NCBI GenBank assembly: GCA_963775625.1
Contig: CAVZJM010000010.1
Span: 1-50,210 of the forward strand
DNA length: 50,210 bases
DNA from: JAIBJN01 sp963775625
GTDB taxonomy: Bacteria; Actinomycetota; Thermoleophilia; Gaiellales; Gaiellaceae
Reading direction: 5' to 3'
Positions 41,727 through 49,586 of this stretch are shown one piece after another (the stretch's first letter is position 1; every line of letters starts with the position of its first letter). Both the position numbers and the translations under genes were made by a program. The notes beneath the pieces were generated by a model that made no database searches, had not been told where the DNA came from, and saw only the letters and a program-made list of their open reading frames with translations.

Positions 41727-41886
41727 GCCGTGACGCGGCTCTAGGAGGGTCTGACGAACCGCCACCGTGCGCCGCGTCGCGTCGCGGCGACGAGCGAGAT
41801 CCCGCCGCCCTTCGCTGGCTGGACGTGTCGCCTCCGCTCGACTCACCGGCCCGTCGAGAGCCGCCCGGAAGGAGCCCACTGCTACA

Positions 41887-41982
41887 CGCGCGCCCGCGGG
41901 GGCCGGCCGCGGGCCTCCCTCCGCCTCGAGCGTATCGACGAGCTTCGCACCGGTGGGTGACGCATCGTGACGAAAGGGTGCC
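41887..41982. other. Conserved non-coding element B
   Basis: Starts with a TACACGCGC tract like the etfB-etfA element. It contains the stem GCCCGCGG/CCGCGGGC, then 61 bases (41922-41982) that match 9748-9808 at 44 positions. GCACC/GGTGC can pair inside the conserved part. Its strand and function are unknown. Confidence 0.4.
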
Positions 41983-42114
41983 CACGTGTTGAGGAACACG
42001 CGGCCGGGGCGCAGGGATGACACGTCGACGATACAAGCCGCCTCTGCACCAGGAGGAACGCGAGCGCTTCGCTCGTCGAGCCAGACGACGGCCTCGGACA
42101 CCCGACGACCGCAC

Positions 42115-42120
42115 TAGACT
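42115..42120 (+). promoter_or_regulatory. Leaderless-type -10 for purD
   Basis: TAGACT, 6 bases before the GTG at 42127. The identical hexamer lies 7 bases before purB. Confidence 0.55.
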
Positions 42121-42126
42121 CGCCGC

Positions 42127-43353
42127 GTGGACGTCCTCATCGTCGGGAGCGGCGGGCGTGAACACGCGCTTGCGTGGGGGATCGCTCGGAGCACCGATCT
42201 CGGCGAGCTTCACGCAGCCCCCGGAAACCCGGGAATGGCAGCCCTGGGAACCTGTCACCCCGTCCCTGCCGACGACCTCCAAGGGCTGCGCGCGCTCTGC
42301 CGGCGCCTCGCCGTCGACCTGGTCGTCGTCGGCCCGGAGGCGCCTCTCGTCGGCGGCCTCGCGGACGAGCTGCGCGGCGCCGGTACGGCCGTCTTCGGGC
42401 CGAGCGCGGGAGCCGCGCGCATCGAGGGCTCGAAATCCTTCGCCAAGGACGTCCTGCGCGCTGCCGGAGTTCCGACCGCGGCGGAGCTCGACCTCGACCG
42501 GCCGCGCGCGCCGTGTGTGGTCAAGGCCGACGGCCTGGCCGCGGGCAAAGGTGTCTTCGTCTGCGAGACGGAGGCTGAGCTCGCGGCCGCCTTGCCGCGC
42601 GCCCGGGCTCTGGGAGAGCGCGTCGTCTTGGAAGAGCTCCTCGAAGGGCGCGAGGTCTCGCTCTTCGCGCTCTGCGACGGCGCGACTGCGCTTCCGCTCG
42701 CCCCCGCGCAGGATTTCAAACGGCTGCTGGACGACGACCAGGGCCCGAACACAGGAGGGATGGGGAGCTACTCGCCGGTCCCCTGGCTCGAGGACGGCGA
42801 GGTGGAATCGTTGGTGGAGGCCGTTCATGGACCCGTGCTGCACGAGCTCGCCGCCCGCGGGGCTCCGTTCCAGGGCCTCCTCTATGCCGGCCTCATGCTC
42901 ACGGACGACGGCCCGCGGGTGCTCGAGTTCAACTGCCGCTTCGGCGACCCCGAGACGCAGGCGATCGTGCCTCGGCTCGACGGCGACCTGCTCGAGGCGC
43001 TCGCGGCGGTCGCGGCGGGCTCGCTCGCAGGCGTCAACCTCGCGGCGGGCCCCGAGGCGGCCGTGACCGTCGTGCTTGCGGCCGCCGGGTATCCGGAGGC
43101 GCCGACGTCGGGTGTCCCGATCGACGGGATCCGCGCAGCGGAGTCGGAGGGGGCGCTGGTCTTTCACGCAGGCACTGCGCTGAGCGGCGATTCGCTCGTG
43201 ACCGCCGGTGGCCGCGTACTCGACGTGACGGCGCTCGGCGAGTCGGTTGCCGATGCCCGCGAGCGCGCCTACCGGGCCGTCGAGCAGATCGAGCTGCCCG
43301 AGGTCCAGTACCGTCACGACATCGCGCTCGCCGCCGTCCACGCCAATGCCTGA
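42127..43353 (+). CDS. purD: Phosphoribosylamine-glycine ligase
   Basis: 408 residues from GTG 42127. N-terminus VDVLIVGSGGREHALAWGIARS with HAAPGNPGMAALG is the PurD signature. ATP-grasp segments: GPSAGAARIEGSKSFAKDVLRAAGVPT, CVVKADGLAAGKGVFVCET, VVLEELLEGREVSLFALCDG, and the metal site VLEFNCRFGDPETQAIVPRL. It makes glycinamide ribonucleotide, step 2 of IMP synthesis. First gene of the pur cluster; purE overlaps its stop. Confidence 0.97.
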   Translation: MDVLIVGSGGREHALAWGIARSTDLGELHAAPGNPGMAALGTCHPVPADDLQGLRALCRRLAVDLVVVGPEAPLVGGLADELRGAGTAVFGPSAGAARIEGSKSFAKDVLRAAGVPTAAELDLDRPRAPCVVKADGLAAGKGVFVCETEAELAAALPRARALGERVVLEELLEGREVSLFALCDGATALPLAPAQDFKRLLDDDQGPNTGGMGSYSPVPWLEDGEVESLVEAVHGPVLHELAARGAPFQGLLYAGLMLTDDGPRVLEFNCRFGDPETQAIVPRLDGDLLEALAAVAAGSLAGVNLAAGPEAAVTVVLAAAGYPEAPTSGVPIDGIRAAESEGALVFHAGTALSGDSLVTAGGRVLDVTALGESVADARERAYRAVEQIELPEVQYRHDIALAAVHANA

Positions 43354-43846
43354 AGAGAGCCCCCTCCCGCTCACCGTGATCGAGGAGTTCGAGGGCGTCG
43401 GTCCCCTCGTCGGCATCCTGATCGGCTCCGACTCCGACCGCGAGGCGATGGAGCCAGCCTGCGTCGAGCTGGACGAGCGCGGCATCTCCTGGGAGCTCAA
43501 CGTTCTGTCTGCGCATCGCGACCCCCGCGGCGTGGCCGAGTACGCGTCGACCGCCGCGCTCCGGGGAACGAGAGTGCTGATCGCAGGGGCAGGCATGTCC
43601 GCGGCGCTTCCCGGAGTTGCGGCCTCGTACAGCGACCTGCCGGTGATCGGCGTGCCCCTCAGCTCGTCAAAGAGCGTCATGGGCGGCCTCGATGCAGTTC
43701 TCGCCATCGTGCAGATGCCCCCAGGCGTCCCGGTCGCGTGCGTCTCCCTGAACGGGGCGCGCAACGCTGCGATCCTGGCGTCCAAGATTCTGGCCCAGGG
43801 GGGCGGCTACCCCGGAACGCCGGGCAGGCCGACCGCAGAGCTCTAG
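43346..43846 (+). CDS. purE: N5-carboxyaminoimidazole ribonucleotide mutase
   Basis: 166 residues, ATG 43346 overlapping the purD stop by eight bases. A 20-residue leader is followed by VGILIGSDSDREAMEPACVELDERGISWELNVLSAHRDP (phosphate/CAIR loop with Ser-Asp-Ser and the catalytic His), AGAGMSAALPGVAASYSDLPVIGVPL and MPPGVPVACVSLNGARNAAILASKIL. Type I PurE; a purK is not in the window. It rearranges N5-CAIR to CAIR. Confidence 0.96.
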   Translation: MPEESPLPLTVIEEFEGVGPLVGILIGSDSDREAMEPACVELDERGISWELNVLSAHRDPRGVAEYASTAALRGTRVLIAGAGMSAALPGVAASYSDLPVIGVPLSSSKSVMGGLDAVLAIVQMPPGVPVACVSLNGARNAAILASKILAQGGGYPGTPGRPTAEL

Positions 43847-43848
43847 AC

Positions 43849-43884
43849 CGCCGCCCACAGGCTTCATCCTGGAACGGGTTCCTA
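43849..43884. repeat. Truncated copy of the 169-nt palindromic element's right end
   Basis: GGCTTCATCCTGGAACGGGT (43860-43879), then TCCTA, resembles 48073-48097 (GGCTTCATTCTGGTTCGAGT...). The preceding CGCCCACA also resembles CGGCACAA there. It begins just after the purE stop. The left arm is absent. Confidence 0.5.
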
Positions 43885-43898
43885 GCCTCCCCGCTCAC

Positions 43899-43904
43899 TA
43901 GACT
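43899..43904 (+). promoter_or_regulatory. Leaderless-type -10 for purB
   Basis: TAGACT, 7 bases before GTG 43912. It decides the purB start; no ribosome site is present. Confidence 0.55.
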
Positions 43905-43911
43905 TGCTCCT

Positions 43912-45252
43912 GTGATCGCCCGCTACTCCCGACCGGCCATGAAGCACGTCTGGTCGGAGGAGAGCAGGCTGGCCCGCCTGCTCGAGGTGGAGCTGGCAGC
44001 GATGGAGGCCTGGGCCGAGATCGGCGCCGTGCCTGTCGAAGCGGTCGCCGAGGCACGCGAGCGCGCCGTCGCGCCCACGCCGGAGCGCGTCGCCGAGCTC
44101 GAGGAGCGGACGCAGCACGACCTCGCGGCCTTCGTCGACGCCGTGGCCGAGGGCCTTGGCTCGGCCGGTCGCTGGTTCCACTACGGGCTGACGTCCTCGG
44201 ACGTGCTCGACACCGCGACGGCGCTCCAGGTGCGCGAGGCGGGCGAACTCCTCCTCGAAGGCATCGACCGCGCCCAGGAGGCGGTCATCCGGCTTGCCGA
44301 AGAGCACCGCCACACGGCCATGGCCGGCCGCACCCACGGCGTCCACGCGGAGCCGATCACCTTCGGCGCCAAGCTCGCCGGCTGGGCGTTCGAGCTGGAG
44401 CGCGATCGCGGGCGCCTGGCCCACGCCCTCGACGGAATGCGGGTCGGCAAGCTCGCGGGCGCCGTCGGCACGTACGTCGGCGGCGACCCGGAGGTCGAGC
44501 GGCTGGCATGTGAGCGGCTCGACCTCGTGCCGGAGTCGGTGTCGACCCAGGTCGTTCCCCGCGACCGCCACGCCGAGCTCCTCTCGGCGCTCGCCGTCTG
44601 CGCCTCCTCGCTCGACCGCTTTGCGACCGAGATCCGCCATCTCGCGCGGACGGAGCTGCGTGAGGTGCAGGAGCCGTTCGGCAGCGGGCAGAAGGGCTCG
44701 TCTGCGATGCCCCACAAGCGCAACCCGGTGGTCGCCGAGCGCATCTCCGGGCTCGCGCGGGTCGTGCGCGCAGCCGCGGCAGTCGGGCTCGAGAACGTCG
44801 CTCTCTGGCATGAGCGGGATATCTCGCACTCGAGCGCCGAGCGCGTCGTCCTCCCGGACGCCTTCCTCGCGCTCGACTACATGCTCGACCGCTTCGCCTG
44901 GCTGCTGGAGGGGCTCGTCGTCCATCCGGAACGCATGCTGAGGAATCTCGAGGCCTCTCACGGCCTCGTCTTCAGCCAGCGTCTTCTCCTGGCCCTGGTC
45001 GAGGCGGGACTGTCACGGGACGAGGCCTACCGGCTCGTCCAGCGAAATGCCCTTGCTGCCTGGGACGAGGAGCGCGACTTCGCGGAGATCGTCGCCGCCG
45101 ACTCTGAGATCACCACGCACCTGGATCCCGAGGTACTCGCGCGCGCGTTCGACCTCGGCGAGGCGCTCCAGCACGTCGACGTCATCTTCGACCGGCTCGG
45201 CAACCTCGCCGAGAAGACCCGAGAGCGAAAGGAGGAGACCGTCCATGCCTGA
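43912..45252 (+). CDS. purB: Adenylosuccinate lyase
   Basis: 446 residues from GTG 43912 (VIARYSRPAMKHVWSEE, the usual PurB start). Conserved: FHYGLTSSDVLDTATALQ, the catalytic-His loop MAGRTHGVHAEPITFG, and the flexible signature GSSAMPHKRNPVVAERI with the catalytic Ser. The C-terminal helices are complete. It cleaves SAICAR and adenylosuccinate. Its 3' end overlaps purC by eight bases, so purB-C-S-Q form one coupled unit, while its own promoter separates it from purDE. Confidence 0.97.
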   Translation: MIARYSRPAMKHVWSEESRLARLLEVELAAMEAWAEIGAVPVEAVAEARERAVAPTPERVAELEERTQHDLAAFVDAVAEGLGSAGRWFHYGLTSSDVLDTATALQVREAGELLLEGIDRAQEAVIRLAEEHRHTAMAGRTHGVHAEPITFGAKLAGWAFELERDRGRLAHALDGMRVGKLAGAVGTYVGGDPEVERLACERLDLVPESVSTQVVPRDRHAELLSALAVCASSLDRFATEIRHLARTELREVQEPFGSGQKGSSAMPHKRNPVVAERISGLARVVRAAAAVGLENVALWHERDISHSSAERVVLPDAFLALDYMLDRFAWLLEGLVVHPERMLRNLEASHGLVFSQRLLLALVEAGLSRDEAYRLVQRNALAAWDEERDFAEIVAADSEITTHLDPEVLARAFDLGEALQHVDVIFDRLGNLAEKTRERKEETVHA

Positions 45253-46105
45253 GGCCGTCCACGTCGCCAGCGGCAAGGTCCGCGAGATCTACGAGGTGGA
45301 CGACGAGACTCTGCTGCTCGTCGCCAGCGACCGCATCTCGACCTTCGACGTCGTGCTCCCGACCGAGATCCCAGACAAAGGGCGCGTGCTCACAGGGCTC
45401 TCAGGCTTCTGGTTTGCGCGCACCCGCGAGATCGTGCCCAACCACCTGCTCGGGCTCCGCCCCGACGGCCGCTCGACCGAAGCGCGGCGGTTGGCCATGC
45501 TGCCGATCGAGTGCGTGGTGCGGGGCTACCTCGCCGGGTCTGGCTGGAAGGACTATCTCGGCACCGGCGAGGTGTGCGGCCACACGCTGCCGACCGGTCT
45601 GCGCGAGTCGGAGAGGCTTCCCGCTCCTATCTTCACCCCGGCGACGAAAGCCCAGGAAGGGCACGACGAGAACATCGACCGCGAGCGTGCGGCCGAGCTC
45701 GTCGGCGCCGAGCTCCTCGCCGAGGCCGAGCGCGTCTCACTCGAGCTCTACGCTCACGCGGCCGCGTACGCCCTCGAGCGAGGCATCGTCATCGCCGACA
45801 CGAAGTTCGAGCTGGGCCTTGACCCAAGCGGCGTCCTGACGCTCGGCGACGAAGCGCTCACCCCGGATTCCTCCCGGTTCTGGCCCGTCGACGAGTACCA
45901 GGCAGGGCGCGGCCAGCCGTCGTTCGACAAGCAGTACGTCCGCGACTACTGCGAGTCGCTGGGCTGGGACAAGACGGCGCCGGGCCCGGAGCTGCCCGCA
46001 CGAGTTGTCGACGGAACGCGTGCGCGCTACGTCGAGGCGTTCGAGCGACTGACCGGGATCGCCTTCGAGACGTACCTCGCCGACCCGGAGGCAGTGCTCC
46101 GATGA
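45245..46105 (+). CDS. purC: SAICAR synthetase
   Basis: 286 residues. HVASGKVREIYEVDDETLLLVASDRISTFDVVLPTEIPDKG is the PurC N-terminus; PIECVVRGYLAGSGWKDY, TPATKAQEGHDENI and IADTKFELGLD follow with ATP and substrate residues. Longer than E. coli PurC, matching the Type II-like/actinobacterial and yeast form. It joins aspartate to CAIR. Start ATG inside the purB end. Confidence 0.97.
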   Translation: MPEAVHVASGKVREIYEVDDETLLLVASDRISTFDVVLPTEIPDKGRVLTGLSGFWFARTREIVPNHLLGLRPDGRSTEARRLAMLPIECVVRGYLAGSGWKDYLGTGEVCGHTLPTGLRESERLPAPIFTPATKAQEGHDENIDRERAAELVGAELLAEAERVSLELYAHAAAYALERGIVIADTKFELGLDPSGVLTLGDEALTPDSSRFWPVDEYQAGRGQPSFDKQYVRDYCESLGWDKTAPGPELPARVVDGTRARYVEAFERLTGIAFETYLADPEAVLR

Positions 46106-46350
46106 GGGCGACCGTGCTCGTTCGGCCCAAGGGCGGCATCCTCGACCCGCAGGGCGAGGCCGTCGAACGGGCGCTCCAGCAGCTGGGGTTCCCGGTCGGC
46201 GACGCACGGGTCGGCCGCGTCATCGACCTCGAGGTCGGGGCGACGAGCGCCGCCGAAGCCCGGACCCAGGTCGAGGAGATGTGCGACCGCCTGCTTGCGA
46301 ACCCCCTCATCGAGAGCTACGAGATCGAGCTCGAGGAGCCCCGGGGGTGA
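46102..46350 (+). CDS. purS: FGAM synthase subunit PurS
   Basis: 82 residues, ATG overlapping the purC stop (ATGA). Sequence ATVLVRPKGGILDPQGEAVERALQQLGF...RVGRVIDLEV...MCDRLLANPLIESYEIELEE is a full PurS. It is the small structural subunit of the three-part FGAM synthetase PurS/PurQ/PurL. Confidence 0.96.
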   Translation: MRATVLVRPKGGILDPQGEAVERALQQLGFPVGDARVGRVIDLEVGATSAAEARTQVEEMCDRLLANPLIESYEIELEEPRG

Positions 46351-47033
46351 GCGAGCGGCGTCCACGCATCGCGGTGCTCGTCTTTCCAGGCTCGAACGAC
46401 GACCGCGACGCGGCGTGGGCCCTCTCGGCTCTCGGCGCGGAGCCCCAGCTCGTCTGGCACGCCGAGCCCGGGTTGCCACCGGTCGATGCCGTCGTGCTTC
46501 CCGGAGGGTTCTCGTACGGCGACTACCTCCGCGCGGGTGCGATTGCACGCTTTTCGCCGGCGATGGACGCCGTGGCCGAGTTCGCCCGCGACGGCGGGCC
46601 GGTGCTCGGGATCTGCAACGGGTTCCAGATCCTCTGCGAGGCGGGACTGCTCCCGGGGGCTCTCCGCCCGAACGCGTCGCTCTCGTTCGTCTGCCGGGAC
46701 GTGCCCCTTGTCGTCGAACGGACGGACACCCCCTTCACGGCCCGCTGCGAGCCCGGCCAAACGCTGGTGATCCCGGTCAAGCACGGCGACGGGTGCTACC
46801 GAGCTCCTGCCGACCTTCCGGGCGCCCAGGTCGTTCTCCGCTACGCGTCCGCCGAGAACCCGAACGGGTCGGAGGACGACATCGCGGGCGTGGTCAACGC
46901 CGAGGGGAACGTCCTGGGCCTAATGCCTCATCCGGAGCACGCCGTCGACACGCTGCTCGGATCGGGAGACGGGGGCCTGATCCTCGCCTCGCTCGTCGAC
47001 GCCGCGCGCGAGCGGTCGTACGCAGGCGTCTGA
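46347..47033 (+). CDS. purQ: FGAM synthase glutaminase subunit PurQ
   Basis: 228 residues, GTG overlapping the purS stop (GTGA). Class I amidotransferase: IAVLVFPGSNDDRDAAWAL, GGFSYGDYLRAGAIARFSP, nucleophile Cys in VLGICNGFQILCEAGLLPG, and the His/Glu pair in GLMPHPEHAVD. It supplies ammonia to PurL. The expected next gene purL is not here; a minus-strand gene follows instead. Confidence 0.96.
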   Translation: MSERRPRIAVLVFPGSNDDRDAAWALSALGAEPQLVWHAEPGLPPVDAVVLPGGFSYGDYLRAGAIARFSPAMDAVAEFARDGGPVLGICNGFQILCEAGLLPGALRPNASLSFVCRDVPLVVERTDTPFTARCEPGQTLVIPVKHGDGCYRAPADLPGAQVVLRYASAENPNGSEDDIAGVVNAEGNVLGLMPHPEHAVDTLLGSGDGGLILASLVDAARERSYAGV

Positions 47034-47070
47034 CTCGCTCAACGCCGAGATATTCAGTTGTGCTGCGCGG

Positions 47071-47364
47071 CTAGGACGCCGAGAGGCCGAGCGCCTCAGC
47101 CAGGCGAGGTCGCGAGCCAAGCTCTGTGAGCAGGCGCTCGATATCCCGCCCCCGTAGAGTGACCGGTCCTCGGCGGGCCGAGCCGCCGGTGGAGTAGGCG
47201 AAGCGGATCAATTCACCTCCTTTCCGGTCTTCGAGCAGCTGGACGATCGTCTCGAAGCGGCGGTCGCCGGCGCGTTGCGCGACCCGCAGCTCCTCGAGCA
47301 CCGTCGCGCGGCCCCACGGTGTGGCCACCGTGGTTGGCCTGGGCGCCTTCGCCCTCTTCGTCAT
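47071..47364 (-). CDS. Small conserved protein of unknown function
   Basis: 97 residues from ATG 47364, 6 bases after a TACCGT box (47371-47376 on the minus strand), so probably leaderless. Basic N-terminus (MTKRAKAPRPTT), then WGRATVLEELRVAQRAGDRRFETIVQLLEDRKGGELIRFAYSTGG, a mixed helix-strand core. Near its C-terminus GPVTLRGRDIERLLTEL suggests a nucleic-acid- or ligand-binding strand-helix. No cysteines, no membrane segment. Convergent with purQ. I do not recognise the family. Confidence 0.65.
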   Translation of the reverse strand: MTKRAKAPRPTTVATPWGRATVLEELRVAQRAGDRRFETIVQLLEDRKGGELIRFAYSTGGSARRGPVTLRGRDIERLLTELGSRPRLAEALGLSAS

Positions 47365-47517
47365 GAGGCGACGGTAGCCAGGGAAGGCGCGCATGTGTGT
47401 GACGCTTCGTCAAGAGATCCTCACGAAAGGTCACAGAAGACCGCCTTGACGCGAGCTAACCGAGAAGCCGGTCCCTCTCGATGGTCGTAGACTCGGAGGC
47501 CCGTTCCAGGAGGCGTC

Positions 47518-47931
47518 GTGCCGGCACGAGGAATCCATCACGTCGATCTCGCCGTCAGCGACGTCGAGCGGTCCCTCGCCTTCTACCTCGAGCTGCTCGG
47601 CCCGCTCGGCCTCGTGGAGGACTCACGCTACGCGACCTACCGCGGCACCGAGGAAGCGGTCTACCTCAGCTACGGCGAGCAGCTCCTGGGGCTGCGCCCC
47701 GCCGACGGAGGCGAGCACCGCTACTACGAGATCGGGATCGAGCACATCGCCTCCTACGTGGACACGCGAGCCGAAGTGGACGAGGCGTACGAGCGCTGCC
47801 TCCGGATGGACGCCCGCATCCACTATCCGCCCGAGCAGGATCGGGACCTGCCGGACTACTACGAGCTCTTCGTCTTCGATCCGGACGGGATTCGGGTCGA
47901 GATCGGCTGCGTGGAGCCGGTTCTCGAGTAA
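47518..47931 (+). CDS. VOC (glyoxalase/bleomycin resistance) family protein
   Basis: 137 residues from a GTG with AGGAGG upstream and TAGACT further up. GIHHVDLAVSDVERSLAFYLELLGPLGL gives the first metal-ligand His and the beta-alpha-beta unit. The second half has HYYEIGIEHIASYVDTRAEVDEAYERC, and DYYELFVFDPDGIRVEIGC with the metal Glu. Normal single-domain length. The reaction (isomerase, lyase or binding protein) is not predictable. Its stop codon TAA is the first base triplet of the palindromic element that follows. Confidence 0.88.
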   Translation: MPARGIHHVDLAVSDVERSLAFYLELLGPLGLVEDSRYATYRGTEEAVYLSYGEQLLGLRPADGGEHRYYEIGIEHIASYVDTRAEVDEAYERCLRMDARIHYPPEQDRDLPDYYELFVFDPDGIRVEIGCVEPVLE

Positions 47932-48097
47932 GAACTCGAATCGGAATGACGCTTCGTCGGCCGCGGCGTCCTGGGTGAGTGCGATGCAAGGACGCAGGGC
48001 GCCCGAATAGCAGCGCTCTTCGGGCAACCGAGGACGCCGCAGCGTACCGCCCAGGGCGTCGCGACGGCACAAGGCTTCATTCTGGTTCGAGTTCTAA
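47929..48097. mobile_element. 169-nt centred imperfect palindrome, MITE-like element
   Basis: The left end (AGAACTCGAATCGGAATGAC from 47931) and the complement of the right end (AGAACTCGAACCAGAATGAA) agree at most positions. Further in, GCGGCGTCCT (47963-47972) pairs with AGGACGCCGC (48031-48040). The tip GCCCGAA/TTCGGGC (48001-48007/48019-48025) is centred on 48013, the exact midpoint. The whole thus folds as one long hairpin without a gene. A partial copy of its right end lies after purE. It may be a MITE or a large hairpin RNA or terminator. Confidence 0.65.
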
Positions 48098-48145
48098 AGT
48101 CGCCGCGCTGCTCGATCAGTTCGACCCGATAGCCGTCTAACAGGC
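48098..48145 (-). pseudogene. Short remnant of a VOC-protein C-terminus
   Basis: On the minus strand it reads DGYRVELIEQRGD, very close to the end of the partial VOC gene at 50144 (DGYRVELIERSGR). The preceding sequence gives no VOC protein, so this looks like a fragment left beside the palindromic element. Only about 14 residues, so chance is possible. Confidence 0.3.
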
Positions 48146-48240
48146 CTTCATCGTCGAGATCTCATGGGGGCGGATCAGCGCGGGGACACGGCTCACTTGG
48201 GCCTAGGACGGTCGAGTGGGCTCCCGTACTCCGAGCGGCA

Positions 48241-48246
48241 TAGGCT
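48241..48246 (+). promoter_or_regulatory. Leaderless-type -10 for the MFS gene
   Basis: TAGGCT, 6 bases before GTG 48253. A second GTG follows immediately. Confidence 0.45.
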
Positions 48247-48252
48247 CAGTCT

Positions 48253-49507
48253 GTGGTGCGTAAGACGAGCCCCCGCATGATCCTGGCTGACCGGTCCGTC
48301 GCGACCATCGTCGGACTTGCGTTCCTGATCCTTTTCGGGGCGGGCCTCGTGCTTCCCGTCCTTCCTCTGTACGCGCGCTCCTTCGGCGTCGGCTACGCAC
48401 AAGCCGGTCTCCTGGTCGCAAGCTATTCCTTTGCGCGCCTTGTCTGCGACTTGGCGGCCGGAATCGTCGTCGACCGGTGGGGAGAGCGCGCCTCGGGTGC
48501 CGCGGGGCTTGCCCTCACGACGGCAGGCGCGCTTTGCACCGGCCTTGCGCCGAACTTCTTCCTTGCTCTCGCCTCTTGGGCGTCCGCGGGCGCAGGGTCG
48601 GCAGTCGTTTTCGCAGCCATGTACAGCTACCTTCTGAAGGTCGTCCCGAAGGAGCGGATGGGGCGCACTTTGAGTCTCTTCTACGGTGCCTTCAACGGCG
48701 GCGTCATCGCCGGAGCACTGCTTGGAGGCATCGTTGCAGGGCGGTTCGGCCTCGCGAGTCCCCTTTTCTTCATGGCGGGAGCCACGTTCATTGCCACACT
48801 TCTCTACGTTCGCCTTCTTCCCGCGGAACGGCCTCGATTTCCAGAGCCACCGCCCGCCCACACCGACGACGCACCGAGGCGTTCGCCTCCTCGGCCGCGC
48901 AGGCTCGAGACTCGCCCGTGTCGCACGCACGCCCGGTTTTGGCATGGTCATCGTCACGAACCTGGCTTACCTCTGGATGGTCGCAGCCATCTTCGACACG
49001 CTGCTGCCCCTCTTCGCCCGCGACGCCCTGCAGATGTCGACTCTTGGCATCGGAATCGTGTTCTCCGTTGCGCTTGCGGCCGAGTTTCTCGTCCTCTATC
49101 CGGCGGGAAGCCTCTCCGACCGCCGCGGGAGAAGATTTGTTCTCCTGCCCGCTCTCGCTGCGCTGGCCGTCACGACTGTGGCTGTCGGGTGGACCGAAAC
49201 ACCAATCGGGCTCGCAATCGCCGTCGCCCTGCTCGGCATCGCCTCGGGCTTCGCCGGCGTTCCTCCGGCGGCCATGCTGGCCGACGTCATTCCGGAGCAC
49301 CAGACCGGCACGAGCGTCGGCATCTTTCGCTTCAGCGGCGACCTCGGATTCACACTCGGGCCCCTGGTCGCCGGCTTCACCGCGGGCACGCTTGGCTTCC
49401 AGGCGGCGTTCGCGATTGCTGCCCTCCCGACGATCGCTGCGTTCGTCCTCGTCGCACGCGGACAGGAGACGCTCGCGCGACCGAGAGCATCCGGCGTCAC
49501 GAGGTGA
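48253..49507 (+). CDS. Major facilitator superfamily transporter (one frameshift)
   Basis: About 418 residues once the frame is repaired. The first half has six helices with the MFS motif A region LVCDLAAGIVVDRWGERAS and ends ...RLLPAERPRFPEPP in the central loop near 48870. The second half resumes in the next frame as GFGMVIVTNLAYLWMVAAIFDTLLPLF with six more helices and a second motif-A loop (PAGSLSDRRGRRFV). The break falls in the hydrophilic loop between halves. Drug or metabolite efflux is the usual role for this 12-helix group; no specific substrate can be read. Confidence 0.8.
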
Positions 49508-49574
49508 GTCTGCTCCCTGGTTGTCGTTGAGAGCCGAATCCGGCGATTGGACGCGAACGCCTCGGCCGCGCAAA

Positions 49575-49580
49575 TATCAT
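49575..49580 (+). promoter_or_regulatory. Leaderless-type -10 for the cupin gene
   Basis: TATCAT, 6 bases before GTG 49587, which decides the start. Confidence 0.5.
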
Positions 49581-49586
49581 CGAAGC

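Larger units (their letters stand above)
41658..42126. other. 469-bp divergent intergenic region, gmaS / purD
   Basis: Holds the 17-bp palindrome near gmaS, the conserved element at 41887-41982, and the leaderless -10 of purD. A minus-strand frame at 41718-42101 is open but has no family likeness and no ribosome site; I do not annotate it as a gene. Confidence 0.7.

Noticed and set aside
41718..42101. 127-codon minus-strand frame in the gmaS-purD gap
   Set aside because: No ribosome site, no recognisable fold, and it runs through the conserved non-coding element; left as intergenic.
39313..43785. Very long open minus-strand frame
   Set aside because: Only its last 310 codons (mgsA) are protein-like. 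The rest runs antisense to or out of frame with gmaS, purD and purE and is arginine/alanine-rich, typical of GC-rich shadow frames.
47398..47410. TGACGCTTCGTC also occurring at 47946
   Set aside because: Twelve bases with a self-complementary core; too short to claim another copy of the palindromic element.
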